Counted from the first letter of the stretch, positions 8,030 to 17,275 are shown. The stretch: DNA of 53,076 nucleotides from Verrucomicrobiota bacterium (GCA_003569205.1 BGOK01000016.1:1-53076); one strand, 5' to 3'. Notes: generated by a model not told the origin, from the letters alone. Numbers and translations are program-made.

Positions 8030-9144
8030 TGATCGAAGTCCCGGTCCTGTCCGCGGGGTTTGGCGAAGGCCATAACGCGGCTGCCCGTGCGATCGTCGAG
8101 GCCTTGGGTCGGCATCCTTCCGGGGCATTCTCTGGCAAACTACACGACCTCTTCTTGGACGCCTATGGGGCGGAAAAGGCCCGTTCGCAGCGCGACAGCT
8201 ATATCCGCGTGGCCAATCTCTATCCGCGCCTCTGGGGCTGCCTCTATGGTGCCATCGACCGCCTACCGCTCGTGCGTGCCTCGCTGCCGTTTCTGCGTCC
8301 GGTCGAACGCGAGTTGAACCGCCTGCTTGATGTCCAGCAGCCACCGGTGGTTATTACTGCCTACCCGCTGTATAATTACATGATGGCCCGTCGGTGGAGC
8401 GTCGCCGACCCCGCCCGTCCGCGCCTGATCACCGTGGTCACCGATTCGATTTCCGTGAATCGCGCCTGGCATCGCGCCTATTCGGATTGGTACATCACGC
8501 CGAATCAGGCCACGGCCGACGTCATGATTCGCCAAGGGGTGCCCGCAGCCAAAGTCTTACCGTTTGGATTTCCCGTGGCGGCCCGCTTGGCTCCGCGCTC
8601 CTCAGCCGTGGCGGGGGAAGCGCGGCCGCGCGTCTTGCTAATGCTTAACCCAGGCAAGCGTGATGCAGTCGAACTCGCTGCCGCACTTTCTACCCTTGGT
8701 TTGGAACTCGTCGTGACGGTGGGTAAGGACGCCGACTTCAAAGCGGCCGTCGAGCAAGCCGTCGCTGGTCGGGCCGAGGTGCTTGGGTGGACGGACCGCA
8801 TTCCGGACCTCATGCTTTCGAGCCACTTAGTGATTTCGAAGGCGGGCGGCGCGACCACCCACGAATGCGTGGCGGCCGGTGTCCCGATGGTGATCACCCA
8901 GGTCATCCCCGGACAGGAAGCCGGCAACGGTCGGCTCATCACTGAGCATGGCGCGGGCGCCTATGGACTTACCCCTTCTGCCGCTCGGGCGATTGTAGCC
9001 TCCGCTTTCGCCAATGATTGGGCCGTGTGGAAGGAATGGAAGCGCAGCGTCGACGGACTCGGCGATGCCCGCGGCGCTGAACGCATCGCGGATTTGGTAG
9101 CGAAGTCCATTAGCTCCGCACAGCCAGTCGTAGCGGCTTCTTAA
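8029..9144 (+). CDS. MGDG synthase / diacylglycerol glycosyltransferase-like protein
   Basis: A GT28-type glycosyltransferase of 371 residues. The N-terminus has the MGDG-synthase-family motif SAGFGEGHNAAARAI (PF06925), where G-x-G-H marks the acceptor side. The C-terminal half has the nucleotide-sugar-binding signature region (VISKAGGATTHECVAAGVPM, then QVIPGQEAGNG), as in MurG and UgtP. Related enzymes move a sugar from a UDP-sugar to diacylglycerol at the inner face of the membrane; the actual acceptor here is unknown. The ATG at 8029 lies inside the stop of the upstream phosphoesterase gene. The reading frame stays open further upstream, but that extension lies inside the neighbour and does not resemble the family. 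The stop overlaps that of uvrC, which runs the other way. Confidence 0.82.
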   Translation: MIEVPVLSAGFGEGHNAAARAIVEALGRHPSGAFSGKLHDLFLDAYGAEKARSQRDSYIRVANLYPRLWGCLYGAIDRLPLVRASLPFLRPVERELNRLLDVQQPPVVITAYPLYNYMMARRWSVADPARPRLITVVTDSISVNRAWHRAYSDWYITPNQATADVMIRQGVPAAKVLPFGFPVAARLAPRSSAVAGEARPRVLLMLNPGKRDAVELAAALSTLGLELVVTVGKDADFKAAVEQAVAGRAEVLGWTDRIPDLMLSSHLVISKAGGATTHECVAAGVPMVITQVIPGQEAGNGRLITEHGAGAYGLTPSAARAIVASAFANDWAVWKEWKRSVDGLGDARGAERIADLVAKSISSAQPVVAAS

Positions 9145-10610
9145 ACGCGCTTTACGAGGTAGTCGACGATATCGGCCGCTAGCTTCACGCTGACGCCGCT
9201 GACTTCGGCGATTTCCTCGACGGTACCTTTACGCAACTTTTGGATGCTACCGAACGCCGCAAGGAGGGCGTCGCGCCGCTTGGGTCCGAGTCCCGGCATT
9301 TCGTCGAGGACGGATTCGCGTAGCTTGCGGCTACGCAGGTCGGCGTTGAAATCGTTCGCGAACCGGTGCGCCTCATCGCGGATGCGCATGAGTAGCGCTA
9401 ACCCCACGTCGTGCCGCGGTAATTTTAGTTCACGGCCATCCGGGAAGACGATGGTCTCCTCGCGCTTGGCGAGGCCGATGAGCGGCGGTGGCGCGAGGTT
9501 GTGTTCCTTAAAGGCCTCCAGCGCGGCGCCGACTTGGCCGAGGCCACCGTCGATAATGACGAGTTCCGGAAAGGCCCGGTGTTCCTCGTGGAGGCGCGTG
9601 TAGCGTCGTCCGACCACTTCTTGCATGGAGCGGAAATCATCGTTGCCTTCGAAGGTCTTGATTTTGAACCGGCGGTAGCCGTTCTTCTCCGCGCGCCCAT
9701 CGACGAAGCGCACCATGGACGCGACCGCGAGCGTGCCGGAGATGTGCGAGATATCAAAACACTCGATCGTGTTCGGCGGTCCGACGAGTTCGAGGCGCGC
9801 GACTAGTTCGGTCAGCGCACTGGATTCATCGCGGCGGGGCAGGGGGTTCTCGCGTAGGAAGCGGCGGGACTTCTCGCTTGTGCGCGTCAGCGCATCGAGT
9901 AAGTCGCGCATTTTCGCAGCCGTCTCGAAGTCGCGCTCCTCGGCGGCCTTGCGCATGTCCGCTTCGACTTGGGTGGTCCAATCCGCGACCTTGCCCTCCA
10001 AGAAGTCACAGGCCAGGCGAACGCGTTCGGCGTAGGCCTCCACCGTGACCTCGTTGGGGAATTTCTGAATTTCTGCGCGGGCGTCGTCGAAGAGCCGCCA
10101 ACGGCCATCGGGCAGGAGGGTGGGGGTCGCTTCGGCGAGGATGATCCCGAACTGCTTGCGCATCTCGGTGAGCGTCCGGCGGACCGCTTGTTGGTGTGGG
10201 AATGGCCCGTAGTAGCGGCAGGACTCGGTCGTGCGGGCCCGGACGATTCGGAAGCGGGGGATAGGGTCGGCGAGGTCGACCCGGATTTGGGGAAACTGTT
10301 TGTCGTCGCGAAAGAGGATATTCCACTTCGGTCGCCAGCGTTTGATGAGCTTCCCCTCCAGCAAAAGAGCCTCCGTTTCGGTCCGGACCTCGTGCCATTC
10401 GAGATCCCGGACCCGTTCCATCATGGCGGCGACTTTGGGGGCGAGCCGGCTGGCGGTCACGAAATAGGAGTCTAGGCGTCGCCGGAGGTCCTTGGCCTTG
10501 CCGACATAGACGACCAGCCCTGCGGCGTCCTTCATGAGGTATACCCCGGGAGTGCGAGGGGCGCGGCGCGCCTTCGCTTTGGGCGAAAGTTCTTCCCGAT
10601 CAGTTTGCAT
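9141..10610 (-). CDS. uvrC: excinuclease ABC subunit C
   Basis: This is the nuclease of UvrABC nucleotide excision repair, which cuts on both sides of a DNA lesion. Domains in order: GIY-YIG nuclease at about residues 20-100 (GVYLMKDAAGLVVYVGKAKD), a UVR/UvrB-contact helix pair near residues 215-240 (RDFETAAKMRDLLDAL), an RNase H-like second nuclease (ECFDISHISGT, VIIDGGLGQV, DVGLALLMRIRDEAHRFA) and C-terminal helix-hairpin-helix repeats (MPGLGPKRRDALLAAFG). At 489 residues it is shorter than E. coli UvrC (610), mainly from a compact middle, but every domain is present. It is divergent from cinA, with only 46 bases between the start codons, so both promoters share that gap. Confidence 0.95.
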   Translation of the reverse strand: MQTDREELSPKAKARRAPRTPGVYLMKDAAGLVVYVGKAKDLRRRLDSYFVTASRLAPKVAAMMERVRDLEWHEVRTETEALLLEGKLIKRWRPKWNILFRDDKQFPQIRVDLADPIPRFRIVRARTTESCRYYGPFPHQQAVRRTLTEMRKQFGIILAEATPTLLPDGRWRLFDDARAEIQKFPNEVTVEAYAERVRLACDFLEGKVADWTTQVEADMRKAAEERDFETAAKMRDLLDALTRTSEKSRRFLRENPLPRRDESSALTELVARLELVGPPNTIECFDISHISGTLAVASMVRFVDGRAEKNGYRRFKIKTFEGNDDFRSMQEVVGRRYTRLHEEHRAFPELVIIDGGLGQVGAALEAFKEHNLAPPPLIGLAKREETIVFPDGRELKLPRHDVGLALLMRIRDEAHRFANDFNADLRSRKLRESVLDEMPGLGPKRRDALLAAFGSIQKLRKGTVEEIAEVSGVSVKLAADIVDYLVKRV

Positions 10611-10656
10611 TTTTGAAAGACTCTCTTAATCCTGCTCTTCTGCTCCCACCCCGCAA

Positions 10657-11937
10657 ATGGAAACCTGTATTAATCTCCCACGCCAGGTTCTGGTCCTTAA
10701 TATTGGGGATGAACTGCTGGATGGCCTACGGGAGAATGGGCACCTCGTTTGGCTGGGAGAGCAACTAGCCCGCCGTGGCCTGCCGATTACGCGTTCGATA
10801 GTCGTCCGCGATAAAGCCGAAGAAATCGCCGCTACCATCGCAGCCGCTTGGGGCCAGTATGACCTCATCGTGACGACGGGTGGCATTGGCCCAACGTCCG
10901 ATGACAAAACGCGCGCTTCCTTGGCGGCGGCCATGGGCGTGAAGTTGCAGCACGTTTCGGCTGCGGAAGTGGCCTTGCGTGAGCGCTTCAGCTTGATCGG
11001 TCGCACAGTATCTGCCGCGGATCTGAGTCAATGCGCAGTCCCTGCCGGCGGCGAAAGCCTGCCGAATAGCCGCGGCACTGCCCCGGGCGTCTTCTTCCAT
11101 CAAGGCCGGACGGCGTTAGTGATGTTGCCTGGTCCCTTCCTAGAGCTTCGCCCGATGTTTGAAGCGCAGGTCGTGCCGCGTTTGCGAACCATCGGTTGCG
11201 CCTGTCAGGGTGAGGCGTATGTCCAGGTCCGCACTTTCGGTATCGGCGCGGTCCCCTTGGAAGAGAAAGTCCGGCCGTTGCTCGCTCCTGGCATGGTGCT
11301 TACCTTCGGTACGCACACGGGCGTGGTCGACGCACGTATCGCCTCTGGAGGCAGCGGTGCCACGGCCGATGACCTTTGTGCCGTCGCCCGTAAAGTGCGT
11401 GATGTCGTCGGCAACGATTTTGTCTGCACTGGCCATTCCTGCTTGGCGACCATTGTGGTCGAGCACCTCCGCTCGCTCGAAAAGACCGTGGCCTTGGCCG
11501 AGTCGTGCACCGGCGGCCTCTTGGCGAACGCCTTCACCGATGTTGCCGGGGCTTCCAGAGTCTTCGCTGGTTCGGCGGTCTGCTACAGTAATGACGCGAA
11601 GATGAACATCTTGGGGATTCCTGATTCGATCCTCGCCCAGCACGGTGCGGTTTCTGCTGAGTGCGCTGCCGCCATGGCGACCGCGGCCGCGGAGAAATTT
11701 GGTTCGGACTACGCTTTGTCTGTAACTGGTTACGCGGGTCCCGGCGGCGGCACCGATGCCGATCCGGTGGGGACCGTCTACATTGGCTACGCCTCGCCGA
11801 CGGGGGTTTGGTCGCGCCGTGTCCACCTGCCGGGTGACCGCGTCCAAGTGAAGCTTCGCGCCGTGAACACCGCCCTCGACCTCATGCGCCGCCAATTGAA
11901 CAAGTACCGCGTCGAGGACCTCCTCCACGGCGTTTAA
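10657..11937 (+). CDS. cinA: CinA family protein (nicotinamide-nucleotide amidohydrolase)
   Basis: Full-length two-domain CinA of 426 residues. The N-terminal domain (about 10-180) is the molybdopterin-binding-like/ADP-ribose pyrophosphatase fold, with IGDELLDG and TTGGIGPTSDDKTR. The C-terminal domain (about 265-420) is the NMN amidohydrolase, with the conserved AESCTGGLLANAFTDVAGAS and TGYAGPGGGTD. Known members deamidate nicotinamide mononucleotide in pyridine-nucleotide salvage, and some are associated with competence genes. The ATG at 10657 is the first in frame. Downstream are 110 bases without a gene before holA. Confidence 0.93.
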   Translation: METCINLPRQVLVLNIGDELLDGLRENGHLVWLGEQLARRGLPITRSIVVRDKAEEIAATIAAAWGQYDLIVTTGGIGPTSDDKTRASLAAAMGVKLQHVSAAEVALRERFSLIGRTVSAADLSQCAVPAGGESLPNSRGTAPGVFFHQGRTALVMLPGPFLELRPMFEAQVVPRLRTIGCACQGEAYVQVRTFGIGAVPLEEKVRPLLAPGMVLTFGTHTGVVDARIASGGSGATADDLCAVARKVRDVVGNDFVCTGHSCLATIVVEHLRSLEKTVALAESCTGGLLANAFTDVAGASRVFAGSAVCYSNDAKMNILGIPDSILAQHGAVSAECAAAMATAAAEKFGSDYALSVTGYAGPGGGTDADPVGTVYIGYASPTGVWSRRVHLPGDRVQVKLRAVNTALDLMRRQLNKYRVEDLLHGV

Positions 11938-12047
11938 CGGTTGGGGGATTAAGTCGGGTGGCTGAGGGGCCAGAGGATTTCACCGCCGGCCTACTGTGGA
12001 CAGACTAGGATTGCCACGCACGGGGAGGGCGGGGACATTGGCGACGG

Positions 12048-13169
12048 ATGCCTGTTTCCCTCGCCATCGTCGCCGGCAAAGACGAATACCTCGTCGAACG
12101 GGACGCTCGTGCCTTGTACAATCAGGCCGTCCAGAAGGCTGGGCCAGAAGCGGACAAGGAAATCATCGCTGGCTCCATCACGCGCGTCGACGATGCCCAG
12201 GGCATTGAAATCCAGTTTTTGGAATCGGTGAATACGCTCTCGATGTTCGGTGCCGCCAAGGTCGTCTGGTTGCGTAATATCAATTGGATCGCCGACAATG
12301 TCCCTTCGCGGTCGGAGGAAGTGAAACTAGCCATGGCCAACGTGCTCGCCGGGGCGGCCGCTTGCGAACGCCCCGTCGCCATCATCCTTTCGTTTACGCC
12401 GTATGACGGTCGCCGCAAAGACCTCGTTGCCTACAAGGATAAGGCCAACGAGTATATCATTCATGCTTCGGCGGCGAAGAGCCCTTTCTCGAAGGATGAC
12501 CCGCAGGGCGACATGCAGCTCGGCCTCATCGAGAAGACCTTCCGCGAGGCCGGCGTGAAGTTCGCCCGCGGCGTCCCGGAAGTCATCGTCGGGCGCGTCG
12601 GCCAGTCGACCCGGATGGTCCTGATGGAGTCGGAAAAACTCGCCATCTACGCTGGCCCCGGCGGTACCCTTAAAGAGTCTGACGTCCACCTCCTCGTGCC
12701 GACCTTCGGCGAAGGCGATTTCTTTGAACCCATCGAGGCTTTCGCGGAGCGTGACCTCGTTTGGTCGCTCGAAGCCCTAGACCGATATTTCTTCAACGAA
12801 GATTCCTGTCGGCCGCTGCTGAGTGCCTTGCAGAACCGCCTTCGGCTTCTGATCCAGGTTCGTAGCCTCGCGGATTCGGGTGATTTCCGCGTCTCCGAAG
12901 CGGGCTTACCCAAGGGATCGTTTGAAACCGCTTCGATGCGCCATGGCTCCACCTTTGGCTCGGCGGCAAAGTCGTCCGCCAACGTTTTCTCTCAGAACGC
13001 TTGGTATATCAGTAATAAGGTCGCTCCCGCCGCCGCCCGCTACTCCTTGGCCGAATTGGTCGATGCCCAACTGGGCTGTGCCGAATGCTTCGATGTCTCC
13101 AATTCTGGTGGCGATGAGGAAGTCGCCGTCCGGGCCTTGTTTCTTCGAGCGCTTGCCGTCCGCCGTTAA
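12048..13169 (+). CDS. holA: DNA polymerase III subunit delta
   Basis: This is the sliding-clamp-opening subunit of the replication clamp loader, 373 residues. The N-terminus has the family pattern 'GKDEYLVERDARAL' where an AAA+-like fold begins, then VNTLSMFGAAKVVWLRNINW, matching the delta segment that precedes the linker. The remainder is helical, with PLLSALQNRLRLLIQVRSL in the C-terminal collar domain. Delta subunits are poorly conserved, so the call relies on these patterns and length. The C-terminus has an unusual Ser/Ala-rich stretch (about residues 300-325). The gene is followed after 23 bases by purB, and the other clamp-loader gene holB lies 5 kb downstream. Confidence 0.85.
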   Translation: MPVSLAIVAGKDEYLVERDARALYNQAVQKAGPEADKEIIAGSITRVDDAQGIEIQFLESVNTLSMFGAAKVVWLRNINWIADNVPSRSEEVKLAMANVLAGAAACERPVAIILSFTPYDGRRKDLVAYKDKANEYIIHASAAKSPFSKDDPQGDMQLGLIEKTFREAGVKFARGVPEVIVGRVGQSTRMVLMESEKLAIYAGPGGTLKESDVHLLVPTFGEGDFFEPIEAFAERDLVWSLEALDRYFFNEDSCRPLLSALQNRLRLLIQVRSLADSGDFRVSEAGLPKGSFETASMRHGSTFGSAAKSSANVFSQNAWYISNKVAPAAARYSLAELVDAQLGCAECFDVSNSGGDEEVAVRALFLRALAVRR

Positions 13170-13192
13170 CCCTGCTATAAACCTTACTTCCG

Positions 13193-14623
13193 ATGGACCA
13201 CGATTCCGTTCCTAACGTCCTTGCCGACCGCTACGCCTCCCCGGCGATGAAGGCGATTTGGTCTACCCGCGGCCGCGTCGTCCTCGAGCGCGAGTACTGG
13301 ATTGCGGTGATGAAGGCCCAGCGTGACCTCGGCCTCGATATCCCTGCCGAAGCCATCTCCGCTTACGAGCGCGTTAAGGACCAGGTCGACTTTGAGTCCA
13401 TCCGCGTCCGCGAGGAAACCACTCGGCACGACGTCAAGGCACGCATCGACGAGTTCTGTGCTTTGGCTGGTTATCAGCATGTCCACAAGGGACTCACGAG
13501 CCGCGACCTCACCGAATCGGTCGAGCAGCTCCAGGTCTACCGCTCGTTGCAGTTGATCCGCGCAAAATCCGTGGCCGCCGTGGCCGCCTTGGCGCATCGG
13601 GCCGAAGCCGACCGCGACCTCTTGATTGCCGCCCGCACGCACAATGTCGCTGCGCAGCCCACCACCGTCGGTAAGCGCTGGGCGATGTTTGGCGAAGAAT
13701 GCCTCCGTGGCGTTGCGCAGGTCGACGCTGCCCTCGGGGCGTTCGCGGCCCGCGGCCTCAAAGGTGCCGTCGGTACACAGCTCGATCAGCTCACCCTTTT
13801 CTCCGGTGATATCGCCAAGGTTGGGCAGCTTGAAGAGCGCGTCCTCAAGCACCTCGGCATCCCGCACGTCCTCGGCGCCGTTGGCCAAGTCTACCCGCGC
13901 TCCATGGACATGGAAGTCGTCGCGGCGCTCCTGTCGGCTGCTTCGGGCCCATCCTCTTTTGCCAAGACCCTTCGCCTGATGGCCGGCCACGAGCTCGCCA
14001 GCGAAGGCTTCCTGCCCGGTCAGGTCGGTTCTTCCGCCATGCCGCACAAGATGAATGCCCGCACCTGCGAGCGCATCAATGGCTTCCACGTCATTCTCCG
14101 CGGTTACCTGGCGATGGCGGCTTCGCTCTCGGGCGAACAGTGGAACGAAGGCGACGTCTCCTGCTCGGTCGTCCGTCGCGTCCTCCTGCCGGACAGCTTC
14201 TTGGCGACCGATGGCCTCTTTGAAGCCTTCCTGACCGTCTTAGGGCAGATGGAAGTTAACGCCTCCGTCGTCGCGCGCGAGTCCCGCCACTATCTGCCGT
14301 TCCTGTTGACCACGACCTTCCTCATGGAAGCCGTCAAAGCTGGCGCGGGCCGCGAAGAAGCCCACGAGGCCATCAAGGAACATGCGGTTGCCGTCGCCAA
14401 GGACCTCCGGACCGGCAAGGTGGACCGGAACGACCTCGTCGACCGTTTGGCGGCTGACGCTCGCCTCCGTCTGCCTAAGGCCGTCCTCATGGATGCCGTC
14501 ACCAAGGCTGGGGAACTGACGGGGTCGGCCCAGGCTCAGGTCGGGGCATTCTCCTTGGCCGTGCAGGCTTGGACGAAAAAAGTGCCCGAGTCCCAGCAAA
14601 TCAAGGCTGGACGCATCCTTTAA
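13193..14623 (+). CDS. purB: adenylosuccinate lyase
   Basis: A cytoplasmic enzyme of purine synthesis, 476 residues. It releases fumarate from SAICAR and from adenylosuccinate. The lyase signature GSSAMPHKMNARTCERI (about residues 279-295) contains the flexible catalytic-serine loop. Further family motifs are HDVKARIDEF, HKGLTSRDLTES and RTHNVAAQPTTVGKRW with the catalytic His. The C-terminal domain (NDLVDRLAADARLRL) is present, and the length fits the longer bacterial PurB type. It starts 23 bases after holA on the same strand and may be cotranscribed with it. Confidence 0.95.
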   Translation: MDHDSVPNVLADRYASPAMKAIWSTRGRVVLEREYWIAVMKAQRDLGLDIPAEAISAYERVKDQVDFESIRVREETTRHDVKARIDEFCALAGYQHVHKGLTSRDLTESVEQLQVYRSLQLIRAKSVAAVAALAHRAEADRDLLIAARTHNVAAQPTTVGKRWAMFGEECLRGVAQVDAALGAFAARGLKGAVGTQLDQLTLFSGDIAKVGQLEERVLKHLGIPHVLGAVGQVYPRSMDMEVVAALLSAASGPSSFAKTLRLMAGHELASEGFLPGQVGSSAMPHKMNARTCERINGFHVILRGYLAMAASLSGEQWNEGDVSCSVVRRVLLPDSFLATDGLFEAFLTVLGQMEVNASVVARESRHYLPFLLTTTFLMEAVKAGAGREEAHEAIKEHAVAVAKDLRTGKVDRNDLVDRLAADARLRLPKAVLMDAVTKAGELTGSAQAQVGAFSLAVQAWTKKVPESQQIKAGRIL

Positions 14624-14719
14624 GCCGCGTTGGGCGGGCGAGTCGGGGTGGGGCGGGGTTTTCCGTATTGCCAAGGGGCGGGGGGCTTCCCAAAACCCAC
14701 CTTTCACCTGTTCCCTCCC

Positions 14720-16024
14720 ATGTCTTCCCTCTCTGGTAACCTTCTCGTCGCGCAAAGCGGCGGTCCCACGCCCGTCATCAACGCCAGCCTCGCCGGTGTC
14801 ATTGCCGAGGCCCTGAACCATGAAGACGAAATCGTCGAGATCCTTGGTGGCCTCAATGGCATCCAAGGCATCCTACACGAGCAGCTGATCGACCTCGCCG
14901 AAGAGTCCCAGCAGACCCTGCGTAACCTCGAGCACACCCCCGGTGCTGCCCTCGGGACCTGCCGCTACAAGGTTAAGAAGCAGGAAGACTTTGACCGTAT
15001 CCTCCAGGTCTTCGAAGCGCACAACATCCGTTACTTCCACTACATCGGTGGCAACGACTCCCAAGACACCGCCGCCAAGATCGATGCCCTTGCCAAGGAG
15101 CGCGGTTATGAACTCCGCGTCATCGGCGTGCCTAAGACGATCGACAACGATTTGCCCCTCACCGACCACTGCCCAGGTTACGGCTCCGTCGCCAAGCACA
15201 TCGCCCTGACCGTGCGCGAAATGTCGCTCGATAACGCTGCCATGGGCCGCAACGACTTCGTTTCCGTCCTTGAAGTCATGGGTCGTAATGCGGGTTGGCT
15301 CGCCGCCGCTTCCGTCCTCGCTCAGCGCCAGGACAAGCGCGACGACTCCAAGAACGCCGCTAAGAATACCCACTACAGCTGTTCGGCCCCGCACATCGTG
15401 CTCTTGCCCGAAGTCCCGTTCAACGCTGACAACTTCATCCGTCGCGTCGAAGAAGTTTTGAAGACCAACCTCCACTGCTTCGTCGTCGTTTCCGAAGGCG
15501 TGCAGGACGAGGCCGGTAACTTCCTTGGTGCCGATACCACCAACACCGATGCTTTCGGTCACGCCGTTCTCGGCGGTGCCGGTGAATACCTCCGCACGCT
15601 CGTCGAAGAGCGCTTCTCGGGCGTCAAGGCCCGGGCCTCGAAGCTCGGCATCGCCCAGCGCGCCGCTTCCCATAACGCATCCAAGACTGACGTCGAAGAA
15701 GCCAAGCTCTGTGGCCGCGAAGCCGTGAAGGCCGCCGTTAAGGGCGAGTCCGGCAAGATGGTCATCATGAGCCGCACAGGAAAGGAACAATATGGTGTCG
15801 AAACCCTGCTGGCCCCCCTCGCGGATATCGCCAATGGCGTGAAGGTTTTCCCTGAAAAGTGGATCGGCGAGGACAAGATGTCCATCCACCCGGACTTCGC
15901 CCGTTACGCGCTCCCACTCATTCAAGGCGAATTGCAAATTCCTTATGAACAGGGACTTCCGCGTTACGCTGAACTCTCCAAGAAGCGCGTTCAGCGCCTG
16001 CTGGAAGCCTACCCGACGGCCTAA
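14720..16024 (+). CDS. pfp: 6-phosphofructokinase, pyrophosphate-dependent type
   Basis: A glycolytic enzyme of 434 residues that phosphorylates fructose-6-phosphate. The motif PKTIDNDLPLTDHCPGYG has Lys where ATP-dependent enzymes have Gly (PGTIDND), and the phosphate-donor motif reads YIGGNDSQDTA. The Lys in the first motif is a recognised marker of pyrophosphate use, so PPi is the likely donor and the reaction would be reversible. Fructose-6-phosphate-binding MGRNAGWLAA is also present. The ATG at 14720 starts MSSLSGNLLVAQSGGP, which places the glycine-rich motif at the normal distance; upstream in-frame codons are not family-like. A strong hairpin follows 27 bases after the stop. Confidence 0.88.
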   Translation: MSSLSGNLLVAQSGGPTPVINASLAGVIAEALNHEDEIVEILGGLNGIQGILHEQLIDLAEESQQTLRNLEHTPGAALGTCRYKVKKQEDFDRILQVFEAHNIRYFHYIGGNDSQDTAAKIDALAKERGYELRVIGVPKTIDNDLPLTDHCPGYGSVAKHIALTVREMSLDNAAMGRNDFVSVLEVMGRNAGWLAAASVLAQRQDKRDDSKNAAKNTHYSCSAPHIVLLPEVPFNADNFIRRVEEVLKTNLHCFVVVSEGVQDEAGNFLGADTTNTDAFGHAVLGGAGEYLRTLVEERFSGVKARASKLGIAQRAASHNASKTDVEEAKLCGREAVKAAVKGESGKMVIMSRTGKEQYGVETLLAPLADIANGVKVFPEKWIGEDKMSIHPDFARYALPLIQGELQIPYEQGLPRYAELSKKRVQRLLEAYPTA

Positions 16025-16051
16025 GCTCGCCGTTTCAGGCTTCGGTGATGC

Positions 16052-16079
16052 AAGGCCTCCCAGGTGACTGGGAGGCCTT
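16052..16079 (+). terminator. terminator hairpin after the phosphofructokinase gene
   Basis: A perfect 12-base-pair stem (AAGGCCTCCCAG with CTGGGAGGCCTT) around a GTGA loop, 27 bases after the stop codon. No strong T run follows (CCTGTTGGGTGTTATT), so termination may be partly factor-assisted. A second small hairpin with TAAGGC and GCCTTA arms at 16109-16124, followed by GTGTTTT, may back it up. Confidence 0.75.
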
Positions 16080-16149
16080 CCTGTTGGGTGTTATTACGGA
16101 TTGCCCAGTAAGGCTTTCGCCTTAGTGTTTTAACTTCACCCCCACTTCA

Positions 16150-17226
16150 ATGAATACCCTATTCCGTAGCCTCACGCTCGCGGCCCTCGCGCTCCTCCCG
16201 GTTGTCGCCTCCGCTGCTCTTCAGAACGGCAAGGTTCAAGTCGGCATGGTCAAGGGCACTGCGACGCTCTTCGACCCCGCTGCCCAGCAGACCGCCCTCG
16301 CTTCGGGCCGCGTCTTCGAGCAAGGCTACCGCGTCGAGACTTCCGCTTTGTCGACGGCCGAATTGATTCTCTCCAACGGTTCTACCCTCATCATCAATCC
16401 GGATTCACTGGTGGAAGTGCGCACTTTCCGTCAGGTTGTTTCGGATCTGATTATCGACGGCGAATACCAGAAGTTGGATAAGGAACCGAGCCCGTCCGTC
16501 ACCGAGATTGTCGTGACCCGCGGTAAGGTCATCGGCGAAGTCCGTAAGCTTAACCCGCAGTCCTCTTATGTTATCAAGACGCCGGTAGGCGTTGCCCGTA
16601 TCCGCGGTACGATCTACACCGTGCAGTACACGACCTCGGGTGCGAATGCTGGTAAACTCGTCGTCGGTTGCGTGAAGGGTTCGGTCGAGGCCACCGTCTA
16701 CGCCGCTAACTCGGGTCCAATCTCGGTTGAACCCGGCAAGCAGATTAGTGCCACCGCTCCCGCTCAGTCCACCGCCGCCCCAGGCGAAGCCCCCGCGCCC
16801 GGCACCGCTCAGCCTGGCACGAATACGCAGCCCGGCACCACGGAAACGGCCCCGGCTGGCTCCGTCTCCATCTCGCTCGCCGATATGGATCGTGCGACCA
16901 TCAGCTCGATCGGTGCGACCATCGCCGCCTCGACTTCGCTGCCGGCCGCCATTTCTCAGGGCGTTGAAGCCCAGGCTCAACTCGCTCCGACCGCCGACCA
17001 AATCACGCCCGTCACGGTCAGCACCCCGAAGGCGACCTCTTCCGATCCAGTTGCCACGAATGCGGACGGTACACCGGTTGCGAAGGCGACGACTCCTCCG
17101 ACGGCTCCGGCCTCCACTTCGACGGGTGGCGGTAACGCCCTCGACGCGACCATCAGCAAAATCACGGACACCGTGCAGAAGGTCGTTGAAAAGCAGCAGC
17201 AGCCTAACCCGTCGCCGACGAACTAA
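16150..17226 (+). CDS. exported FecR-domain protein with a Pro/Thr-rich tail
   Basis: 358 residues. A signal peptide (about 1-22, ending SAA) leads into a FecR-like beta domain (about 55-170). Its features include 'VFEQGYRVETSALSTAELILSNGS', here split by strands, and the core VKTPVGVARIRGTI-like segment IKTPVGVARIRGTIYTVQ. The remainder is low-complexity: Pro/Ala/Thr/Ser-rich linkers (about 190-225 and 290-330) and a short C-terminal coiled stretch ending in Gln/Pro. Classical FecR is an inner-membrane anti-sigma regulator of iron uptake. This protein has no N-terminal sigma-binding domain, no internal membrane segment and no neighbouring sigma gene, so it is more likely a periplasmic or surface protein built on the FecR fold. 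It is a single-gene unit between two terminators. Confidence 0.75.
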   Translation: MNTLFRSLTLAALALLPVVASAALQNGKVQVGMVKGTATLFDPAAQQTALASGRVFEQGYRVETSALSTAELILSNGSTLIINPDSLVEVRTFRQVVSDLIIDGEYQKLDKEPSPSVTEIVVTRGKVIGEVRKLNPQSSYVIKTPVGVARIRGTIYTVQYTTSGANAGKLVVGCVKGSVEATVYAANSGPISVEPGKQISATAPAQSTAAPGEAPAPGTAQPGTNTQPGTTETAPAGSVSISLADMDRATISSIGATIAASTSLPAAISQGVEAQAQLAPTADQITPVTVSTPKATSSDPVATNADGTPVAKATTPPTAPASTSTGGGNALDATISKITDTVQKVVEKQQQPNPSPTN

Positions 17227-17247
17227 GCGGGGCGTTCGCTCCCTTCG

Positions 17248-17275
17248 AAAGGCCCGACCCTGTCGGGCCTTTTTT
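17248..17275 (+). terminator. intrinsic terminator after the FecR-domain gene
   Basis: The stem AAAGGCCCGAC pairs with GTCGGGCCTTT around a three-base loop and runs into a T tract at 17270-17275. It begins 21 bases after the stop at 17226. This is a textbook Rho-independent terminator and separates the FecR gene from tmk. Confidence 0.9.

Noticed and set aside
9141..10610. Several plus-strand open frames covering uvrC and other genes (for example 9244-9603 and 9969-10475)
   Set aside because: They lie wholly inside well-supported genes on the other strand, have no recognisable motifs and show the Arg/Ser/Pro-rich composition of GC-rich shadow frames.
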